From NCBI GenBank assembly GCA_016794345.1, contig JAEUKE010000186.1:1-64000 (forward strand): DNA of 64,000 nt, read 5' to 3'. Under the pieces are notes generated by a model. The model ran no database searches. It had not been told where the DNA came from and was given only the letters and a program-made list of their open reading frames with translations. Positions 34,662 to 42,628 of the stretch are shown here, in pieces. The DNA is from Myxococcales bacterium (lineage in GTDB: Bacteria > Myxococcota_A > Polyangia > Polyangiales > Polyangiaceae). Numbering within the stretch: the stretch's first letter is position 1; each line of letters starts with the position of its first letter. The translations under genes were made by a program, and so were the position numbers.

Positions 34662-35449
34662 ACGACGTCGTCGGGCACTGCGACATCGTCTTCGTCGTGC
34701 TCGACACGCTGCGCTTCGACGTGGCGGACGACGCGATGCGATCGGGCGAGACGCCGAACCTGCAGCGCGTCGTGGGGGCGTGGGAGCGCCGGCTGACGCC
34801 TGCCTGTTTCACCTACGCCGCGCACCACGCCTTCTTCGCCGGCTTCCTCCCCGTCCCCGATCGTCCAGGAGTCCACCCTCGCCTGTTCGCCTGCGCGTTC
34901 GAAGGCAGCCAGACGATCGACGTGCGTACCCGGGTCTTCGACGCGCCGAACATCGTGGCTGGCCTCGCCGCCGCCGGCTATCACACGGTGTGCATCGGCG
35001 GCGTTGGCTTCTTCAATCCGGCGACCCCGCTTGGCGCGGTCCTGCCCGGGTATTTCCAGGAGGCCCATTTCGATCGCTGCCTCGGGGTCACCGATCCGGC
35101 CTCGGCCCACAACGCCTTCGCGCTCGCCGCGCGCATTCTCCGCGGCGCTCCCCGCGACCAGCGTCTGTTCCTCTACGTGAACGTGGCGGCGATCCACCAG
35201 CCGAACCATTTCTATTCGACGGACGGACGCGGGATCGACGACATGGCGTCCCACCGCGCGGCGCTGCGCTACGTCGATAGCCGCTTTCCCATCCTCGAGC
35301 AGGCGATCGCCGCACGAGACCGCGTCTTCGGCATCGTCTGCTCGGATCACGGCACCGCGTACGGAGAAGACGGCTTCTTCGGTCATCGTGCGCCGCACCC
35401 GGTGGTGAGCGCGGTCCCCTACGCGGAGGCGGAATGGCCGCTTCGATGA
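34658..35449 (+). CDS. STM4013/SEN3800-type hydrolase (alkaline phosphatase/sulfatase superfamily)
   Basis: The protein has 263 residues. An Asp-Thr in the first strand (IVFVVLDTLRFDV) and SDHG near the C-terminus are the metal-site hallmarks of the alkaline phosphatase/sulfatase superfamily. The tail HRAPHPVVSAVPYAEAEW and the short length match the STM4013 family, which always travels with STM4011, STM4012 and STM4014-type genes. Substrate unknown. It overlaps the HAD gene by four bases and the STM4012-type gene by 16 bases. Confidence 0.85.
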   Translation: MNDVVGHCDIVFVVLDTLRFDVADDAMRSGETPNLQRVVGAWERRLTPACFTYAAHHAFFAGFLPVPDRPGVHPRLFACAFEGSQTIDVRTRVFDAPNIVAGLAAAGYHTVCIGGVGFFNPATPLGAVLPGYFQEAHFDRCLGVTDPASAHNAFALAARILRGAPRDQRLFLYVNVAAIHQPNHFYSTDGRGIDDMASHRAALRYVDSRFPILEQAIAARDRVFGIVCSDHGTAYGEDGFFGHRAPHPVVSAVPYAEAEWPLR

Positions 35450-36789
35450 CCTCTCCGCTGACGGGCCCGCTGTACGAGCAATACCTGTACAGCTACCCCC
35501 ACAAGCTCGCTTATGGCGCCATCACGCCCGAGCGCTCGCTCACCGAGGTCTGGGCCGCGGAGCCCAAAGACGCGCTCTGCCTCTATGTCCATGTCCCGTT
35601 CTGCGAGCAGCGCTGTGGGTTCTGCAACCTCTTCACGTTCGCCAATCCGAACGAAGGGCTCCCCGCGCGTTACCTCCGCACGCTCGAGCGCCAGATGGCC
35701 CGAACGCGCGCCGCGCTCGGCGCCGCACACTTCGCCCAATACGCGATCGGTGGGGGCACGCCCACCTACCTCTCCGCCGACCAGCTCGGGGAGCTGTTCG
35801 ACGTCCTCAAAGGCCGGATGGGGCTCGACCCGCGCACCTCGCCTGGGTCGGTGGAGACCTCGCCGCTGACCGCCACGAACGACCGGCTCCGTGTCCTTCG
35901 CGACCGAGGCGTCAGCCGCATCAGCATGGGCGTGCAGAGCTTCGCGGACGGCGAGTCTGCTTCGATCGGGAGGCGTCAGGCCGCCCCGACCGTACACGAC
36001 GCGGTCCGGCGGATCCGCGACCATGGCTTCCCCACCCTCAACCTCGACCTCATGTACGGCTTGCCCGACCAGACCGAGGAGAGCTTCGCCCTCTCGCTCC
36101 GGGCTGCGCTCGAGCATCGCCCGGAGGAGCTCTACCTCTACCCCCTCTACGTCCGCCCGCTGACGCGGCTCGGACGCGCCGCCGCGCCGAGCCCCGACGA
36201 TCAGGATTGGGACGCGGAGCGGCTCCCTCTCTACCGCGCCGGTCGCTCGTTGCTCCTCGCCGAGGGCTACGCGCAGGTTTCCATGCGCATGTTCCGCCGC
36301 GCCGGCGCGCCCGACCCCGCGACGACGTCTTCCTACCGATGCCAGCGCGACGGCATGGTCGGGCTCGGCGCCGGCGCACGCTCCTACACGGACGACGTGC
36401 ACTACTCCACGGCCTACGCGGTGGGCGCGCAGAAGGTCAGGACGATCCTCGAGGCGTACGTCGAGGCCGAGGATGAGTCATTCGATCGCGTCTCCTGGGG
36501 CTACCTCCTGACCGAGGAAGAGAAGCGGCGCCGGTTCGTCATCCTGTCGCTGCTGAACGAGAGCGGGCTCGATCTCGCCGCCTACCGACGGCGCTTCTCG
36601 TCGGAGCCACACGTGGATCTGCCGGAGCTCGAGGTGCTCCTCGCGGCTCGCGTGCCCGATCCGCTGATCGAGCGCACCGAAGACCGGCTGGCCCTGACGC
36701 CGGCCGGCTTCGAGCGCTCGGACCAGATCGGCCCCTTCCTGATGTCGGCTTCGGTCCGCAGGCTCGCCCGAGAGGGGCCGCGCTCGTGA
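35434..36789 (+). CDS. STM4012-type radical SAM protein (HemN-like)
   Basis: The protein has 451 residues. The radical SAM cluster motif is VPFCEQRCGFC (Cys57, Cys61, Cys64), and the overall layout is like coproporphyrinogen-III dehydrogenase HemN/HemW: YAIGGGTPTYLS, SPGSVETSPLTATNDR, ISMGVQSFADGES and NLDLMYGLPDQTEESF. It is not the haem enzyme; the family is defined by its conserved cluster. The ATG at 35434 is preferred because GGAGG lies about five bases upstream, giving a 16-base overlap with the previous gene. Another ATG at 35446 would give an ATGA overlap. It is coupled (GTGA) to the STM4011-type gene. Confidence 0.87.
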   Translation: MAASMTSPLTGPLYEQYLYSYPHKLAYGAITPERSLTEVWAAEPKDALCLYVHVPFCEQRCGFCNLFTFANPNEGLPARYLRTLERQMARTRAALGAAHFAQYAIGGGTPTYLSADQLGELFDVLKGRMGLDPRTSPGSVETSPLTATNDRLRVLRDRGVSRISMGVQSFADGESASIGRRQAAPTVHDAVRRIRDHGFPTLNLDLMYGLPDQTEESFALSLRAALEHRPEELYLYPLYVRPLTRLGRAAAPSPDDQDWDAERLPLYRAGRSLLLAEGYAQVSMRMFRRAGAPDPATTSSYRCQRDGMVGLGAGARSYTDDVHYSTAYAVGAQKVRTILEAYVEAEDESFDRVSWGYLLTEEEKRRRFVILSLLNESGLDLAAYRRRFSSEPHVDLPELEVLLAARVPDPLIERTEDRLALTPAGFERSDQIGPFLMSASVRRLAREGPRS

Positions 36790-37727
36790 GCCTCACGCTC
36801 GTCTACCGGGGCCCGCTCGCGAGCTGCAACTACGGCTGCGAGTATTGCCCGTTCGCCAAGCGGCGCGACGATCGGGCCGCGCTCGCTCGCGACCGTCGCG
36901 CGCTCGCCCGCTTCGTGGGTTGGATCGCCGCCGAGACCACGAGGGAGCTCTCGGTCTTCTTCACGCCCTGGGGCGAGGCCCTGGTGCGCAGCTGGTACCG
37001 CGACGCGATCGTCACGCTCTCGCACCTCGCCCACGTGTCGCGCGTGGCCATCCAGACGAACCTCTCGGCGCCGCTCCGCTTCCTCGAGCAGGCCGACCGG
37101 ACCAAGGTCGGGCTCTGGTGCACGTACCACCCGGAGTGGACGACGCGCGAACGGTTCGTGGCGCGCGTGCACGATCTCGCCGCGTCGGGCGTCAGCCACA
37201 GCGTCGGCGTGGTCGGCCTGCGCCGCCACTTCTCCGAGATCGAGGCGCTCCGCGCGGCGCTGCCCGCTTCGACCTACCTGTGGGTCAACGCGGTGAAGTC
37301 TCATGGGGGCGGAGAGCCCTACACCGAGGACGACGTCGCCTTCCTCACGCGCGTCGACCCGCTGTTCTCCTTCAACCGCGTCCACCACCCCTCGCGCGGA
37401 CGAAGCTGCCTGACGGGCGAGCGGGTCGTGTCCGTCGACGGCGACGGCGTCGTGCGGCGCTGCCATTTCGTCGACCAGGCCATCGCCGACCTCTACGAGC
37501 CCGGCTCGCTCGATCGCGCGCTCCGGCCGCGCCCCTGTCCGAACGCGACGTGCGGCTGCCACATCGGCTACGTGCACCTCGAGGACCTCGACCTCTATCG
37601 GACCTACGGCGACGGCGTGCTCGAGCGGGCGCCCGCGGCGCCGCTCATCGAGCTCGGGAGGCGAGCAAACGCGCGGAGCTCGAGCCGATGCGGGCCGAGC
37701 CCTGCCTTCGAGACGCCGTTGAGGTGA
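36786..37727 (+). CDS. STM4011-type radical SAM protein
   Basis: The protein has 313 residues from a GTG at 36786 inside a GTGA overlap. The cluster motif is ASCNYGCEYCPF (Cys14, Cys18, Cys21). A second Cys group near residue 255 (CPNATCGCH) and an upstream Cys (RRCHF) could bind an auxiliary iron-sulfur cluster, as in SPASM-like enzymes. The last 41 codons lie on DNA that also encodes, on the other strand, the end of the STM4014-type gene (37604-37727). The reaction is unknown. Confidence 0.85.
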   Translation: MSLTLVYRGPLASCNYGCEYCPFAKRRDDRAALARDRRALARFVGWIAAETTRELSVFFTPWGEALVRSWYRDAIVTLSHLAHVSRVAIQTNLSAPLRFLEQADRTKVGLWCTYHPEWTTRERFVARVHDLAASGVSHSVGVVGLRRHFSEIEALRAALPASTYLWVNAVKSHGGGEPYTEDDVAFLTRVDPLFSFNRVHHPSRGRSCLTGERVVSVDGDGVVRRCHFVDQAIADLYEPGSLDRALRPRPCPNATCGCHIGYVHLEDLDLYRTYGDGVLERAPAAPLIELGRRANARSSSRCGPSPAFETPLR

Positions 37728-38797
37728 TCGCCGAAGGCGTTCGCCTCGAAGACGACGTGCCCTCGGCCGCGCGCGACGAACGCAAGGTCGACCCCGACAT
37801 GGAGCGCGTCGTGAAAGCTCGCCACGCGCACGGCGTCGCCCATCGCGCTGTTCCATCGAGCCGGATCCACGGTCGCCCGGACGTCTTCCTCGGCCACCCT
37901 CGTGCCGCCGAGGTGGAGGTTCGTCACCGGGTGCGAGCTCGCCCGCCCGACGACAAACGCCGGCTCGCCCGCCACGACGAGCACGCGCAGGTCGTAGTTC
38001 GGCCCTGGGGTACCGTTGCGGCCAGGCAGGCGCGCCTTCGGCACGAGGCGCTCGACGATGGCGCCCTCGCCGAGGAGGAAGTCGACGAGCCGGCCCGCGG
38101 GTGCGTCCGCGTAGCGGATCAACCTCCGCGAGTTGAAGCGGCGCGCGCCGTCGGTCTGCACCGTGGACTGTGCGACGAGTCGATCGCCCGAGCGCTGCAC
38201 GACCGCGAGACACGACGCGGACGACGCCGTCGCGACCTTCACGAAGACGGTCCCCACCCCCTCCTCGTCCATCCGCTCGTGCAGATCCGACGAGGTCACG
38301 ACGCCGTCGAGGCGATGCGGAACCGGGATGCCTGCCTGCTCGTAGATTCGCGAGGTCACGCGTTTGTCGAAGAGCTCTCGAATGGCGGACGGGGCGGTCA
38401 TGACGCGGACGTCCGGCCGCACCGCGAGCGCGCGCTCGATTCGCTCGAGCGCGCAGAGGAAGCCCAGGTGGACCTGCCGCGGCGCGACGATCCGGCCACG
38501 ATCCTCCTCGAGGCGAGCGATGTCCGTGGGAGAGATGAGCTCTCCGCCGGGCTCCGCTGCTCGCGCGTCGTAGCCGAGCGCGAGCAGCGCGCGCTCGACC
38601 TCGAAATCCTGTCCGGCGCTGTCGATGCGGAGCGTCGCGCACGCGGCGAGCCTGTCGGCCAGGTCGACCCGCCCCCGCGCGACGTCCAGCCACGGGACGA
38701 TATCCAGAGTCGCCCCGGGGTCCTCCGCGCGCACCGCCTCCTCGAAGAGCCGGGCGCGCGGGCTTCTGGGGTTCGCAATGGCGGCGTACGCGGTCAC
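37604..38797 (-). CDS. STM4014-type ATP-grasp-like protein
   Basis: The protein has 397 residues from a GTG at 38797, inside a GTGA overlap with the STM4015-type stop. It has an ATP-grasp layout: KRVTSRIYEQAGIPVPHRL (N-lobe), GTVFVKVATASSASC (lid), PNYDLRVLVVAGEPAFVVGR with RASSHPVTNLHLGG (R and N contacts), and HVVFEANAFGDH (metal region, E-x-N). Such proteins ligate carboxylates, so this may make an amide or thioester in the STM pathway. It converges with STM4011 and shares 124 bp of coding DNA with it. Confidence 0.82.
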   Translation of the reverse strand: MTAYAAIANPRSPRARLFEEAVRAEDPGATLDIVPWLDVARGRVDLADRLAACATLRIDSAGQDFEVERALLALGYDARAAEPGGELISPTDIARLEEDRGRIVAPRQVHLGFLCALERIERALAVRPDVRVMTAPSAIRELFDKRVTSRIYEQAGIPVPHRLDGVVTSSDLHERMDEEGVGTVFVKVATASSASCLAVVQRSGDRLVAQSTVQTDGARRFNSRRLIRYADAPAGRLVDFLLGEGAIVERLVPKARLPGRNGTPGPNYDLRVLVVAGEPAFVVGRASSHPVTNLHLGGTRVAEEDVRATVDPARWNSAMGDAVRVASFHDALHVGVDLAFVARGRGHVVFEANAFGDHLNGVSKAGLGPHRLELRAFARLPSSMSGAAGARSSTPSP

Positions 38798-40128
38798 TCG
38801 CCGACGGCGACGTAGCGGTACTCGGGATCGGCGATGTCGCGCTGTCCTTCCGCCTTCACCTCGGCGCAGACCTTCGAGAGCCGCGCCGCCACCTCGCTCG
38901 AGAGCAGGTTCTCGGACACGTCGAGCGAGGCGAGCGAGGCGAACGCCTCCGGATGGGAGAAAAACGGCGCCGCTTCGTCGTCGACGAGCGTTCCTTTCGA
39001 CAGATCGAGTGACTTGATGCGGCCCATCACCTTGGCCCCCGGCAAGGCCGCCACGACCTCCCCGACGTACGCGCAATCGACGATGCCGAGGTGGGTGAGG
39101 TTGGGCAGGTTCGCGCCGGAAAGGATCGGCTGGGCGTCGCGGAACGTCGAGTCGCCGCCGTAGTTCTCGTCGCCGGTCCACACCTCCAGCCTCTCGAGCG
39201 ACGGCAGCGAGCCGGCGGCCACCGACTTGAGCGCCGCCGCGGGGAGGCCGCCCGTGCGGAGCGTGAGGGAGCGCAGCTTCGGCGCGGCGATCTTCCCGAG
39301 CCCGATCTCCGCTCCCTGGAGCGTCAGCTCCTCGAGGTTGGGGTAGAGCGCCCAGAGCTTGCCGATGTCGCCCACGTTCGCCCAGCTGATCTCGGTCTCG
39401 TCGGGGTACTCGAAGTCCCCCAGGAAGAGGGCGCGGAGAGTCGGCTTCGGCCCGGCCTTCGCCAGCGCCTTGATGACGCGGTCGTAATGGTTCTCCCCTT
39501 CGTAGTCGAACATTCCAATGGTGAGGCGGCGGAGGAAGCGCGCGGACGGGTGCGAGACGGCGGCTGCGACGAGGGCATCGATGTCGGCGCCGTCTGCGTC
39601 GTCGTAGCCGAGGCTGATCCGGACGGTGTCGAAGAAGCCGAAGCGCCACGTCACCTGTACGCCCTGACCGACGAGCTCGTGCAGGTCCCCGTGGAAGAGC
39701 TCGCTCGAGCCGGTCAAGAGCGCTTGCTGCCGCGCCGCGAGCTCCGGGTTTGCCCCACCCGCGAGCGCGATCTGGATGGCCATGAGCTCACCTCGCTGAT
39801 CGCCGCTCGCCTGGAGCCAGTCCGCGTAGACCTGGTAGGCGTGCACGTCGTCCGGGCTCGCGAGGATCGCTGCCTCGAGCTCGGGGTTCGTCTTGGCGGG
39901 CGGCGGCGCGTCCCCTCCCCCCGCCGAGACGAGGACGTAGCCCTTCTTCACCTTCTCGGCGATCAGCTTGTCGTACTCGCGCTTGGCGTCCGCGCGGCTG
40001 TCGAAGTCCTTCGTCGTCTCTTGCCCCGCTGTCCCGATCTTCCCCCATCTCGTGGTGAACGACTCCTCGTCCAGCTCGATCTCCCAGAACTTGTTCGACT
40101 TCCCCTCCGAAAATTCGTAACGCGGCAT
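38794..40128 (-). CDS. STM4015-type leucine-rich-repeat protein with WGR and TIGR02996 domains
   Basis: The protein has 444 residues. Residues 1-75 form a WGR domain (KFWEIELDEESFTTRWGKIG). A TIGR02996 'repeat-companion' domain follows (about 85-125: ASPDDVHAYQVYADWLQASG then DQRGELMAIQ). The rest is LRR-like and matches the STM4015 family, including NYGGDSTFRDAQPIL, SLDLSKGTLVDDEAA and the end EYRYVAVGE. The usual STM4015 protein lacks WGR, so this is a fusion. The ATG at 40128 has GGAGGG five bases upstream. It is coupled to STM4014 and lies 69 bases after the ternary-type operon on the same strand. Confidence 0.83.
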   Translation of the reverse strand: MPRYEFSEGKSNKFWEIELDEESFTTRWGKIGTAGQETTKDFDSRADAKREYDKLIAEKVKKGYVLVSAGGGDAPPPAKTNPELEAAILASPDDVHAYQVYADWLQASGDQRGELMAIQIALAGGANPELAARQQALLTGSSELFHGDLHELVGQGVQVTWRFGFFDTVRISLGYDDADGADIDALVAAAVSHPSARFLRRLTIGMFDYEGENHYDRVIKALAKAGPKPTLRALFLGDFEYPDETEISWANVGDIGKLWALYPNLEELTLQGAEIGLGKIAAPKLRSLTLRTGGLPAAALKSVAAGSLPSLERLEVWTGDENYGGDSTFRDAQPILSGANLPNLTHLGIVDCAYVGEVVAALPGAKVMGRIKSLDLSKGTLVDDEAAPFFSHPEAFASLASLDVSENLLSSEVAARLSKVCAEVKAEGQRDIADPEYRYVAVGE

Positions 40129-40197
40129 GGTCCCTCCGGCGCCGGGTCCCAACGCTATCAGGAGTCGAGCGACGGACGCGAGGCGGTCGCGAGGCGC

Positions 40198-41613
40198 TCA
40201 GATCGAGATGAGCACGGCCTGGGTGATCCGCGCCCACGCCTCCAGATCGGCCGCCGCAGCCGGCACCACGCCGTCGATCGACGGGGGCGACGAGGCCACG
40301 ACGACGCGACCGGGCGAGGTGGGCGCCGGCTCCTGGGACGAGCCCCTCACGCGCAAGGCAACGACGTGCGCGCGGGTGCTCTCCTCGGCCTCGAAGGCGA
40401 CCACCTCGGCCTCCTCCCCCACCTCGATCTCGACGAGCTTCGCGGCGCGTTCGCGTACGAGCGCGAGCGCGATCACGTCTCGCTCGGGCGCGAGGGCTCG
40501 ATCGAACACCAGGCGACATCGCAAGGACTCCCCGCGTAACAGGTGAGCCGCGCGCGCGACGAGCGCGCAGACGGCGCCGAGCGCGAGCGTCGCGCGCTGG
40601 TAGGGCGCGTCGCGGTCCTTCCGCCGCGCGAGGGCGAGATCGCCCGAGAAATGGACCGACACCGTCGTCCGGGGACGCGAGGTGACGCTCTCGTCGCGTG
40701 TGTAATAGAGGAGCTCGCCGAGGGCCCAGCGCACCGTGAAGAGATCGTCGACCAGGTCGGCCCCAGGGGTGAGGTAAGCGAGCTCCGAGCTGACGACGCT
40801 CTCCAGGTTGCCGGCGGTCGAGACCGACGAGAACCCGCCCATCGGGTAGGAGCCTTCGTCGCGGATCCGGCTCGTCACGGCGTCGCCGCGGGCGCCCTTG
40901 TGCCGAAGGAAACGTGGCACCCGAAGGGCGATCGCCTCGGTCGCGCCCACGAGCTGCCGCACCCCGGTGCGCGCCGCGCGCGATCGCAGCACCGGAGCGT
41001 TCTCCGCGAGCACGAGGTCGGCCTTGGTGATCAGCTCACCGCCGCGTGCGCCGTGCCCGGCGAGCGCTTCGTAGCGAGCCGTGAGGCCCGCGCGCCGCCC
41101 CGACGAGAGCAGGGCCGCGGCCCCCCGCGTGCGAAGCTCCGCGGCGGGTCGGCCGACGATCCGCCGGAGCGCCCCCGCGTCGAGAGCGCCGACCCCAGTC
41201 GACTCGCTCCGCCTCCGGACAATCTCCGAGCCGACGAGGATCGCCCCCGCCTGCCGCCCGGCGACGTCGTGACGACCGAGCGCGTCGTTCACGTCCTGGA
41301 GGGCCGCACACGACGCGACCGGTGCGACGAAGACGTCGAGCCAGCGACCGACCGCCGCGCCGAGCGCGGCGTCCACCGGCAGATCGCGCGAGAGCCTCCG
41401 CCGCGCCTCGTCGAGACGGACCACCGGGAGGAGCAAGAGCGCCACGACGTCGAGCAGCGCACCGAGCGGCGCGGCGCCGGGGACCTCCGACGCGAGCCCG
41501 ACGAGCGCCGGCGCGAGCTCGGTGAAGGCGTCGTCCTCCGGGGCCACGAGCAGCGACAGGGCGAGATCGGCGAACACCGCGTCGTCCCGCTCGGAGCGCG
41601 CCCTCGTCGACAC
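40198..41613 (-). CDS. Unknown partner protein, possible degenerate vWA, of the FtsH/MoxR operon
   Basis: The protein has 471 residues from a GTG at 41613, one base after the MoxR stop. The first 300 residues are helical and Ala/Arg-rich. The C-terminal part (about 345-465) has a strand-helix-strand order similar to a vWA fold (TTVSVHFSGDLALA, then YQRATLALGAVCALVARAA, then RCRLVFDRAL). The metal motif D-x-S-x-S is missing. MoxR ATPases nearly always pair with a vWA protein, and this is the only candidate next to it, so a vWA without a working metal site is proposed. This is an inference. The family was not recognised outright. Confidence 0.55.
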   Translation of the reverse strand: MSTRARSERDDAVFADLALSLLVAPEDDAFTELAPALVGLASEVPGAAPLGALLDVVALLLLPVVRLDEARRRLSRDLPVDAALGAAVGRWLDVFVAPVASCAALQDVNDALGRHDVAGRQAGAILVGSEIVRRRSESTGVGALDAGALRRIVGRPAAELRTRGAAALLSSGRRAGLTARYEALAGHGARGGELITKADLVLAENAPVLRSRAARTGVRQLVGATEAIALRVPRFLRHKGARGDAVTSRIRDEGSYPMGGFSSVSTAGNLESVVSSELAYLTPGADLVDDLFTVRWALGELLYYTRDESVTSRPRTTVSVHFSGDLALARRKDRDAPYQRATLALGAVCALVARAAHLLRGESLRCRLVFDRALAPERDVIALALVRERAAKLVEIEVGEEAEVVAFEAEESTRAHVVALRVRGSSQEPAPTSPGRVVVASSPPSIDGVVPAAAADLEAWARITQAVLISI

Positions 41614-41614
41614 G

Positions 41615-42628
41615 TCAGGCTTCGAGCCCCAGGAGGCGCGGCACCTTCTCCTCGAGGAGGTCGATCTCCTGCCGCGTCTCGCCGACGTAAGACAGGAGCG
41701 CGAGATCGCTCCGATCCACCGCGCCGCCATGGAGGAGCCAGGCGTGGGTGCGGATGAGCCGATAGAGCTTCACGACCTTTCGATCGCTCACGAACACCTC
41801 GTCCTCGCGGACGAGCGTGCGGATGATCCTCCGAAGCTCCGCGAGGAGCTCGGGCGAGAAGAACCGGTCGCGGTCGCGCTCGAGGCCGCGGGCCGCCTCG
41901 ACCTGCCGAGCGAAGAGGAGGTTCAGGTACCGGTGGGCCTTGAGCAAGTCGAGGAGCGTGGCATGGCCCTCGGCCCAAGGGCGCCGGCCGAGCTCCCGCT
42001 GTGTCATCGCGTCCAGCCCCGCGTCGATGAGCTCGGCGAAAAACGCCTCCTGGACAGACCGGCAAGCGACCTTCAACGCGAAGCGATCCTTGAGCGCGGC
42101 GAGCTCGCCCTGATCGGGGATCTCGTTCGTGGCGGCGAAGAGGACCTTCAGCCGAACCGGCGTCGGCACCCCGTCCTGGTAGAACTTCCGCTCGTTGATG
42201 ACGGTCAGCAGCGCGTTCAAGATCGCGGAGTTCGAGCGAAAGATCTCGTCGAGGAACACGACCGACGCGGTCGGGAGCTTGCCGCGCTCCCGCCGGACGA
42301 AGCGCCCGTCGCGGAGCAGCGCGATGTCGATGGGTCCGAGCACCTCGCTCGGCTCGGTGAACCGCGTCAGCATGTACTCGAAATAGTCGGAGTCCGGCAC
42401 GCCCAGCGCTTCGCGGAACTTCGTCACGAGCTCGCTCTTGGCCGTGCCCGGATCGCCGACGAGCAAAAGCGGCTCCTGGGCGACGGCGGCCACCGTCATC
42501 AGATCGATCACCCGCTCGCGCCCCACGAAGAAGCGGGCGACGCTCCGCCGGAATCGGTTCAAGCGCTCCCGGATCGCAGGGGCTTCCTTCTCGAGGGTCT
42601 CGAGATCGATTTCATCGACTTCTTTCAT
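41615..42628 (-). CDS. MoxR-family AAA+ ATPase
   Basis: The protein has 337 residues. Walker A is GDPGTAKS (58-65), with Ala-Lys in the MoxR style. Walker B is VVFLDEIF (123-130), followed by FRSNSAILNALLTVINERKF. Sensor-1 is LFAATNEIPDQG. MoxR ATPases act as chaperones that remodel or insert cofactors into partner proteins, usually with a vWA protein. It overlaps the 1058-residue protein stop by four bases (ATGA), and the next gene follows by one base. The adjoining FtsH-like gene places it in a ternary-type system. Confidence 0.92.
   Translation of the reverse strand: MKEVDEIDLETLEKEAPAIRERLNRFRRSVARFFVGRERVIDLMTVAAVAQEPLLLVGDPGTAKSELVTKFREALGVPDSDYFEYMLTRFTEPSEVLGPIDIALLRDGRFVRRERGKLPTASVVFLDEIFRSNSAILNALLTVINERKFYQDGVPTPVRLKVLFAATNEIPDQGELAALKDRFALKVACRSVQEAFFAELIDAGLDAMTQRELGRRPWAEGHATLLDLLKAHRYLNLLFARQVEAARGLERDRDRFFSPELLAELRRIIRTLVREDEVFVSDRKVVKLYRLIRTHAWLLHGGAVDRSDLALLSYVGETRQEIDLLEEKVPRLLGLEA

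Noticed and set aside
35434..36789. Calling the radical SAM protein HemN/HemW
   Set aside because: The core is alike, but the STM4011/4013/4014 neighbours place it in the STM4012 type.
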